From contig CAZOVB010000046.1 in the NCBI GenBank assembly GCA_964583095.1, forward strand, positions 1 to 34,654: a DNA stretch of 34,654 nt. The letters run 5' to 3'. Position numbers and translations under genes: made by a program. The stretch comes from CAZOVB01 sp964583095. Lineage in GTDB: Bacteria; Planctomycetota; Phycisphaerae; SM23-33. The notes beneath the pieces are model-generated. The model did no database searches and was not told where the DNA came from. It saw nothing but the letters and a program-made list of their open reading frames with translations. This document shows, piece after piece, positions 30,850 to 34,654 of the stretch; the stretch's first letter is position 1, and each line of letters starts with the position of its first letter.

Positions 30850-31653
30850 ATGAGCACAACGCTGACTATCTGCGATCCCATCGACGCCGCCATGGAATAC
30901 ATCGACTTTGTCGACGACCACGACAGCGCCACATACGTCTACCAGCCGATCCTCGGCACCATCAACTCCGCGTGTGTCAACCTCGCCGCCAAGTTCATCT
31001 ACGACGAGCGCAAAGCCGCTGAAAACGGTGGTATCGACGCGTTTCAGGCAGTGCGTGACGCCGCACAGGCAGAACACCGCGACGAACTGTCCTTCGACGG
31101 TAGTGCCAACAACGACACTCCGACGACCATGGAACAGTTCCAAGCGCTTCGGTACGTCGCTGAGGACTTCGCCAGCCGGGTCATGCAGCGCTACCAAATG
31201 CCCGACGCATTCCGTGCAGGTGTTGACAGCTGGGCAGGTACGATCACGTACAAGTCTCGGCCCAACCCCAACCGGGTTGATCGCTTCAACCTCGGTGCCA
31301 GTGCTTTGTCCGAAGCCCTTGGTGAAAGCGACGAAGAACGAATCGCCGCAGAGCAAAAAGCTGAGCGCCGCCAAGCTGAACGCATCGCAACCATCAGCAA
31401 CGAACTGCAAGAGTTCTTCGTCACGTACACCGGGCGTGGTGGTTACGAATACCTCCCCGGCAATCAGAAAGGGTTGGTCGTCGGTGCGGTCACCAAGGCT
31501 CTCAACAACCGCATCCAGTTCATCAAGAACTACCGGATCGAGCACATGGCTGGTGATGTACATGTGATCAAGCAGGCCCTCAAGTCGCTTGACCATCACA
31601 TCGCCGGTCTGCTGACCGACAACCCGGAACTGATGCGGTACGTCACGCTGTGA
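30850..31653 (+). CDS. Hypothetical early protein, 267 aa
   Basis: Starts MSTTLTICDPIDAAMEYIDF with AAGGAG 7 nt upstream. It is mostly helical. Residues about 100-135 contain the W-x-G-TITYKS phrase shared with the upstream protein, residues 150-185 are a charged probable coiled coil (SEALGESDEERIAAEQKAER), and the C-terminal part has YLPGNQKGLVVGAVTKALNN. No nuclease, kinase or polymerase motif was recognised. The GTG of a tiny membrane peptide overlaps its stop. Confidence 0.78.
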   Translation: MSTTLTICDPIDAAMEYIDFVDDHDSATYVYQPILGTINSACVNLAAKFIYDERKAAENGGIDAFQAVRDAAQAEHRDELSFDGSANNDTPTTMEQFQALRYVAEDFASRVMQRYQMPDAFRAGVDSWAGTITYKSRPNPNRVDRFNLGASALSEALGESDEERIAAEQKAERRQAERIATISNELQEFFVTYTGRGGYEYLPGNQKGLVVGAVTKALNNRIQFIKNYRIEHMAGDVHVIKQALKSLDHHIAGLLTDNPELMRYVTL

Positions 31654-31721
31654 TTACAGCACTGCTGTTCATCGCGCTGCTGATATTCGTCATGGCAGTC
31701 ACTCCACACGACAAGAGGTAA
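31650..31721 (+). CDS. Tiny membrane peptide, 23 aa
   Basis: A GTG start overlaps the stop of the 267-aa gene by 4 nt (GTGA) and gives (M)ITALLFIALLIFVMAVTP then HDKR and TAA. The first 18 residues form one uninterrupted hydrophobic helix and the tail is basic. The overlap, the perfect helix and a terminator placed directly after the stop argue for translation by coupling. It is short enough to be missed by gene finders. Function unknown; chance occurrence cannot be excluded. Confidence 0.5.
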   Translation: MITALLFIALLIFVMAVTPHDKR

Positions 31722-31727
31722 CTCGAG

Positions 31728-31757
31728 CCCCCGGCACTTCGGTGTCGGGGGTTTCTT
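31728..31757 (+). terminator. Strong terminator ending the plus-strand cluster
   Basis: CCCCCGGCAC pairs with GTGTCGGGGG (one G-T pair) around a TTCG loop, followed by TTTCTTTTT. It ends the rightward cluster before the convergent minus-strand regulator gene. Confidence 0.92.
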
Positions 31758-31816
31758 TTTGCCGTCTTCGGTATATCACCCTCTCAGACGCCATCACAGC
31801 CCCTCTCGCTAGATCT

Positions 31817-31851
31817 CCCTCGTTACCGCCCTGTACCCCTCGGTTATCGCC
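31817..31851. repeat. Imperfect direct repeat in the convergent gap
   Basis: CCCTCGTTACCGCC (31817-31830) and CCCTCGGTTATCGCC (31837-31851), 20 bp apart, within a C-rich stretch between the terminator and the end of the regulator gene. Function unknown; possibly a protein binding site. The rest of this 156-nt gap (31754-31909) shows nothing clear. Confidence 0.35.
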
Positions 31852-31909
31852 AACTCGACCCCTAGGCGCCCCACAGATCCTCTCGAGACTACAAACACGG
31901 AGTTCGAGG

Positions 31910-32713
31910 TTATGACGGAAATATCGAACGGTCCGGGCCACGGAATTTGAAGGCACGAATCGACTTACCTTCGTACTTCGCCCACGTGTCCTCAAACCAG
32001 TTCTTGTTGACCATCTTCCCCAACACTGCGTTGGAAAGCCCTGCAAGCTTGTATGTGTCTCTAAACCCAGAAAACAGCTCTTTCTTCGTTAACGACAAAT
32101 CTGGGTTTTTCCGCAATTTCTCCCCAAGGTAAAAATTAAGTAGCTCCGGAGTAGTCATACCCTGTTCTCTCGGCGTCACACGCTTCGGAACCCGCCGAGC
32201 CCCAGCGATACACTCCGCGTATTCGTGAAGCATCCATGCCGGCACCGTGCTTCGCCCCGACCTAACCGAGACTTCCTTAAACTTGTGCTGGTCTACGCGC
32301 AACGACAGATAGCGGCCTGTCGGACTGTTGCCTAGGTTGTACCGCTCCCGAAACCTACGATAAAGCTCCTTCTTCGACAACCGAACGTGGATCGTCAGCT
32401 CTTCCTCCAAAAACTTATTGAGGATGCCCTCGATCGGAACTTCCCTAATTTCAGGATCAGTATAAATCTCGGGCTTCCGAGAAATGTGCCACTGGTTACC
32501 CTTAACGATCATATGAAACCCGGCGTCCGCGACCATGACCCTCATGTCTTCGCGCGAGAGCTTAGCCCCAAGCTCTAAGTCCAAAGTCCGTTTAACATGG
32601 GCCGCCTTCACCGTTCCTTCAGCAGGAACCATACCTTCAAGCCGCTCAACACACGTCTGGCGCATTCCAGACCCGCGCGGCATATCAGCAATCGCTACTA
32701 CCCCTTCCGTCAT
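31910..32713 (-). CDS. Putative DNA-binding regulator with three winged-helix-like repeats
   Basis: Start chosen at the ATG at 32713 (MTEGVVAIADMPRGSGMRQT) with AAGGGG upstream; a frame to 32788 would begin upstream of its CAGTCCC element. The 267-residue basic protein has three related segments at about 33-70, 97-148 and 190-242. Each has a helix with K-x-L-S/T-(K/R)-x-(E/D)-(L/M), then a second helix, then a G/N-x-F end and a beta wing (for example GNQWHISRK, GKSIRAFKFRG). The pairs LSKKELYRRFRERYNLGNSP and LTKKELFSGFRDTYKLAGLS show the homology best. The layout suggests winged-helix DNA binding. It is the only leftward gene in the right third and faces a large noncoding region, as expected for a switch or replication regulator. 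I do not recognise a named family. Confidence 0.72.
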   Translation of the reverse strand: MTEGVVAIADMPRGSGMRQTCVERLEGMVPAEGTVKAAHVKRTLDLELGAKLSREDMRVMVADAGFHMIVKGNQWHISRKPEIYTDPEIREVPIEGILNKFLEEELTIHVRLSKKELYRRFRERYNLGNSPTGRYLSLRVDQHKFKEVSVRSGRSTVPAWMLHEYAECIAGARRVPKRVTPREQGMTTPELLNFYLGEKLRKNPDLSLTKKELFSGFRDTYKLAGLSNAVLGKMVNKNWFEDTWAKYEGKSIRAFKFRGPDRSIFPS

Positions 32714-32750
32714 CGCCCTTACCCCTTTGCTCTTAGTACTAAGTTCAAAG

Positions 32751-32775
32751 CTAGGTAACTGAGCGCTGGGACTGC
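32751..32775 (-). promoter_or_regulatory. CAGTCCC element upstream of the regulator gene
   Basis: On the minus strand GCAGTCCC, 9 nt, then TTACCTAG. The first box is perfect and the second box is weak. The ATG of the regulator is 54 nt after CAGTCCC, longer than for the late genes. It may place the regulator under the same control as the late block. Confidence 0.5.
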
Positions 32776-33172
32776 TAAAACACCTCATAATCGAGATTAG
32801 TTAGCAGCCTGTGGATAACTTCACTAGATAATGATTCAAAACCAAAAATTCGCCCCTAAGTGATTCCGTTCGGGGTTTCATAAGGCATTGATGATTGGTA
32901 CCCCAAATAGGCCTTAGCTCAACAACTAGTGTTTTATACCTGTAGACCAACTTGCGTTGAGAAATAAAATATAAAAAAATAAAATTAAGTAAATGTATAT
33001 ATATAAAAAATAGTGACCGCAGAGTTTTTTCACCACTTGCTACAACACATATAAAAAAAAGTGTTGCTAATCAAAACACAAACGTGAACCCGTAGCCGAA
33101 AAAATTCCCTCCATTTAAGCCGTTATAGTTAGCGTTTGGTTTAGTTACTTATCAATACCCCCACCGACTTAC

Positions 33173-33266
33173 AGTCGCCGTTACTTAGCATCTCTCGCTA
33201 CTACCCACCATTAGTCGATACCAACCAACGCCCACCAGTAGCAACCTTTTCTAATAGTCGCCGTTA
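33173..33266. repeat. 11-bp direct repeat AGTCGCCGTTA (two copies)
   Basis: Copies at 33173-33183 and 33256-33266 are identical. Shorter AGTCG cores occur at 33213, 33352 and 33461. Spacing is irregular (40, 43, 96 and 109 nt), so they are not regular iterons, but clustering in the noncoding tract suggests protein binding sites. Confidence 0.5.
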
Positions 33267-33372
33267 GAAGCGCAACTAGAACCAACCGATAGTAACTATA
33301 GCTACACCAGACGATGTTAACTAACAACTACCAACAGCACTTAACGCCGATAGTCGCGCTTAGTTGCATACC

Positions 33373-33392
33373 AACTAGTACTAACTAGTACA
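33373..33392. repeat. Tandem 10-bp repeat AACTAGTACW
   Basis: Two adjacent 10-bp units, AACTAGTACT and AACTAGTACA, each containing the palindrome ACTAGT. Adjacent to GTTAATAGTTAAC at about 33400-33412. One helical turn per unit, as expected for cooperative protein binding. Confidence 0.55.
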
Positions 33393-33517
33393 GCCTACCG
33401 TTAATAGTTAACGTGCAACTACTTTGCAGCTAAACCACGCCAATAAAAACCAACATCAACAGTCGCTTCAACAGTCACCATTACTTACAGCCAACATTCA
33501 CACGTGATTGCTCACTA

Positions 33518-33531
33518 TTGGCAACTGCCAA
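33518..33531. promoter_or_regulatory. Operator-like palindrome TTGGCA-AC-TGCCAA
   Basis: A 6-bp inverted repeat with a 2-nt centre, sharing half-sites with the 8-bp palindrome at 29951-29969. It directly precedes the terminator at 33531. Confidence 0.45.
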
Positions 33532-33567
33532 ATCCGCCACAGCACCAAAAACTGCGGCGGATTTTTT
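33531..33567 (+). terminator. Rho-independent terminator in control region
   Basis: AATCCGCC-x-CAG (33531-33542) pairs with CTG-x-GGCGGATT (33552-33563), followed by T-run TTTTTT. It terminates any rightward transcription through the noncoding tract and lies 3 nt before a plus-strand CAGTCCC copy. Confidence 0.82.
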
Positions 33568-33569
33568 CC

Positions 33570-33593
33570 CAGTCCCAGCAACCAGCCGCTACT
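33570..33593 (+). promoter_or_regulatory. Plus-strand CAGTCCC copy after terminator
   Basis: CAGTCCC at 33570-33576 on the plus strand right after a terminator T-run, repeating the terminator-element arrangement seen at 23383-23441. A CTGTTTAC sequence follows but at 15 nt, not 9, so the match to the second box is imperfect. It would read toward the gene at 33707. Confidence 0.4.
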
Positions 33594-33652
33594 GTTTACA
33601 ACCAACTACAGCGGGCAAAAACAGTTGCTTGACACCGTGTAAACCCACCATA

Positions 33653-33677
33653 CGCCCTGATTTTTGATTGGGACTGC
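33653..33677 (-). promoter_or_regulatory. Opposing CAGTCCC copy upstream of the right cluster
   Basis: On the minus strand GCAGTCCC at 33677-33670, followed after 9 nt by TCAGGGCG, which does not fit the second box. It faces the plus-strand copy at 33570 about 100 bp away and is 31 nt upstream of the gene at 33707. It would read into the noncoding tract, so it may be a protein site shared by the two directions. Confidence 0.4.
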
Positions 33678-33706
33678 AAGCATAGGCAACCCAAAAAGGA
33701 GTGCAC

Positions 33707-34102
33707 ATGAAACGAAAAGACTTCGAAGCTTGGCTCAAAGCTCTAAGATCTAAGCGCTACGCTCAAGGCCGCAAGTCGCTGGTCACCCCTCAAAAACCCC
33801 CCGAACGAACTGCTATTCCAGCGGAACAGCAGTTCTGTTGTTTGGGCGTCTTGTGTCACACGCTGGATCTCGACTGGAACCGCGAGTACAAAACGTACGG
33901 ACGACGAAGTCGTACCAACGGTGAATTAGTACAGCTTTTTGATAGCCCCAGCCTGCCGCGTTCGCTTAGAGATGAGCTGAAACTAAACAACCGCGTCATC
34001 TGTGAACTAACCATAGAAAACGACGCAGGGGCGACGTTTGATCAAATCGCCGACATGCTCGATGGGTGGGCTAAAGAGGGTCGGCTAATACTGGAGGATT
34101 GA
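33707..34102 (+). CDS. Conserved phage protein with CCLGVLC motif
   Basis: Start at the ATG at 33707 with AAGGAG 7 nt upstream; the GTG at 33701 is too close to that site. The 131-residue protein starts MKRKDFEAWLKALRSKRYAQ, followed by GRKSL, then FCCLGVLCHTLDL at about residues 43-55, and ends with a segment NDAGATFDQIADMLDGWAKE. This order (W-x-x-x-L-R-S-x-x-Y-x-Q-G-R-x-x-L, then CCLGVLC, then a G-x-x-F-x-x-I-A-D-x-I segment) is a widespread conserved phage protein of unknown function. First gene of the right-hand cluster. Confidence 0.82.
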   Translation: MKRKDFEAWLKALRSKRYAQGRKSLVTPQKPPERTAIPAEQQFCCLGVLCHTLDLDWNREYKTYGRRSRTNGELVQLFDSPSLPRSLRDELKLNNRVICELTIENDAGATFDQIADMLDGWAKEGRLILED

Positions 34103-34104
34103 AC

Positions 34105-34236
34105 ATGGCAGAACTCACAGAAGCACTCGACAACATCCTGAGCGACCACGAGGTTGATATCACCGGGCTGTTTCAGGACGTGATGGACTCGATATTAAGC
34201 TGGAGGACGCATGGGCAGAGCAAACCTGAACGATGA
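34105..34236 (+). CDS. Small hypothetical protein, 43 aa
   Basis: Starts at the ATG at 34105 with GGAGG upstream, 2 nt after the previous stop. The protein (MAELTEALDNILSDHEVDIT, then GLFQDVMDSILSW and a basic tail) is acidic and helical. Its last 26 nt overlap the start of the next gene. Good ribosome sites for both genes support real translation. Family not recognised. Confidence 0.6.
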   Translation: MAELTEALDNILSDHEVDITGLFQDVMDSILSWRTHGQSKPER

Positions 34237-34561
34237 GTTTCGCAAGATAATCATCGAGCGCAACAAACGAGTCAACGCAAACCCCCTCGCTCTAAAAACG
34301 GTCGTGTACAAATGCCCGGTTCCGAGCCAACAACACGTCGCGAGGATGACGACAGACGATGTTCTGGGCTTAGCGCACCACGCCATTGACATGGAAGCCG
34401 ACCGCGACGCCCTTAGAGCTAAGCACGAAGCTCTTATCGACAAGTACGATGCGCTTTGTGCTGCGGTCGAGGAATCCGGGTGTGAGCGCGCGGTGTTTGG
34501 TCAGCTCGAGAAAGCCGAAACCGAGCGCGAGTGGGAAACGATAGCGGAGAAGATGTTGTGA
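34211..34561 (+). CDS. Hypothetical coiled-coil protein, 116 aa
   Basis: Starts MGRANLNDEFRKIIIERNKR with GGAGG 4-5 nt upstream. The N-terminal part is basic; residues about 55-90 (HHAIDMEADRDALRAKHEAL and on to IDKYDALCAAVEE) are a charged coiled-coil candidate. Its stop overlaps the next start by 4 nt (GTGA). Part of the rightward cluster that probably continues into replication genes outside the window. Confidence 0.75.
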   Translation: MGRANLNDEFRKIIIERNKRVNANPLALKTVVYKCPVPSQQHVARMTTDDVLGLAHHAIDMEADRDALRAKHEALIDKYDALCAAVEESGCERAVFGQLEKAETEREWETIAEKML

Positions 34562-34654
34562 TTATCACAAACGGAAAAACCGACCGCGAAATCTTCAAGG
34601 AACTCGTCTCGAAGCTCGTAGCACAGGGCGGCCAGTGCTTGGAGTCAGATGGCG
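34558..34654 (+). CDS. Hypothetical protein, C-terminus outside the window
   Basis: A GTG start overlaps the previous stop (GTGA) with GGAG upstream. The visible part reads (M)IITNGKTDREIFKELVSKL and continues open to the right edge. Too short to assign a family. Confidence 0.6.
   Translation, partial: MIITNGKTDREIFKELVSKLVAQGGQCLESDG

Larger units (their letters stand above)
32776..33706. other. 930-nt noncoding, origin-like control region
   Basis: No convincing gene on either strand. From left: 32776-32930 ordinary sequence including a TGTGGATAACTT stretch (TGTGGATAA differs from the DnaA box TTATCCACA complement only at flanks, so a single DnaA-like box is plausible at about 32811-32819). 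32930-33070 is extremely AT-rich with A-runs and TATATATATA. 33120-33530 is a G-poor, A/C-rich tract (in 33181-33480 I counted about 41 G and 91 C) with many short repeats of AGTCG, GTTA and ACTAGT type. 33518-33600 holds a palindrome, a terminator and a CAGTCCC copy, and 33670 an opposing copy. The mixture of DnaA-like box, AT-rich unwinding-like segment and repeats suggests a replication origin and divergent control region. Confidence 0.5.

Noticed and set aside
31699..31794. Possible 31-aa minus-strand gene (MASERVIYRRRQKETPDTEV...) with AGAGGGG upstream
   Set aside because: It would be read through the reverse of a strong terminator hairpin, whose sequence dictates half of the peptide, and it has no family or coupling support.
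33045..33080. CAACAC/GTGTTG hairpin near 33045-33075 as a terminator
   Set aside because: The stem is short with a 14-nt loop, and the A-run lies in the loop and not after the stem.
33629..33656. Sigma-70 promoter with TTGACA at 33629
   Set aside because: The -35 hexamer is perfect but no acceptable -10 exists at 15-19 nt spacing (TACGCC or CATACG at best).

Overview
The window looks like a contiguous segment of a tailed phage genome of podovirus type infecting a Gram-negative host. It carries a complete packaging, capsid, tail and lysis block. The nested Rz/Rz1 spanin pair implies an outer membrane. There are no tail-tube, tape-measure or sheath genes, and there are head-to-tail adaptor, nozzle-like and internal (ejected) virion proteins. 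The portal is P22-like and the major capsid protein resembles the N4-gp56 family. GC is high (visibly above 55% in most genes) except in the noncoding region near 33 kb and the distal part of the fibre gene. No tRNA, CRISPR array, insertion sequence, integrase, DNA polymerase or RNA polymerase gene was seen. No recognisable endolysin was seen either, so those genes should lie outside the window.

Layout. From about 28.9 kb leftward to position 1, every gene is on the minus strand and tightly packed: small and large terminase, portal, scaffold, major capsid, head-tail adaptors, nozzle-like protein, small beta-rich proteins, a beta-helix protein, a 22-residue-repeat protein, internal virion proteins ending in a 2430-residue polyvalent protein (N-terminal nuclease, central HEVGH metalloprotease motif), holin, tail fibre, fibre-associated protein, spanins, an HslV/proteasome-like protein, a second holin-like protein and accessory genes. 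From 29.2 to 31.7 kb lies a plus-strand cluster of small genes with near-perfect AAGGAG ribosome sites, divided by hairpin terminators. A minus-strand gene at 31.9-32.7 kb encodes a protein with what looks like three repeats of a small DNA-binding fold. It is followed by almost 1 kb of noncoding DNA with an AT-rich core and a G-poor, repeat-rich tract. A further plus-strand cluster starts at 33.7 kb and runs off the right edge.

The most interesting signal is a recurrent intergenic element on the minus strand, CAGTCCC-N9-(T/G/A)TG(A/C)NTAY. It occurs immediately upstream of small terminase, portal, the 149-aa gene at 15.7 kb, the holin and the second holin-like gene, in each case with 26-28 nt between CAGTCCC and the start codon. 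It also lies upstream of the capsid leader and, in weaker form, upstream of the repeat-domain regulator and in the noncoding region. Several of these genes lack a normally spaced Shine-Dalgarno sequence. I interpret it as a phage-specific late promoter or regulator site that divides the late block into separately controlled units.

Together the genes describe a lytic-type programme: plus-strand (probably early) small proteins, a candidate DNA-binding switch protein beside an origin-like region, and a leftward late block for DNA packaging, virion building, ejection and three-step lysis. All assignments come from reading the sequence; no database search was possible.
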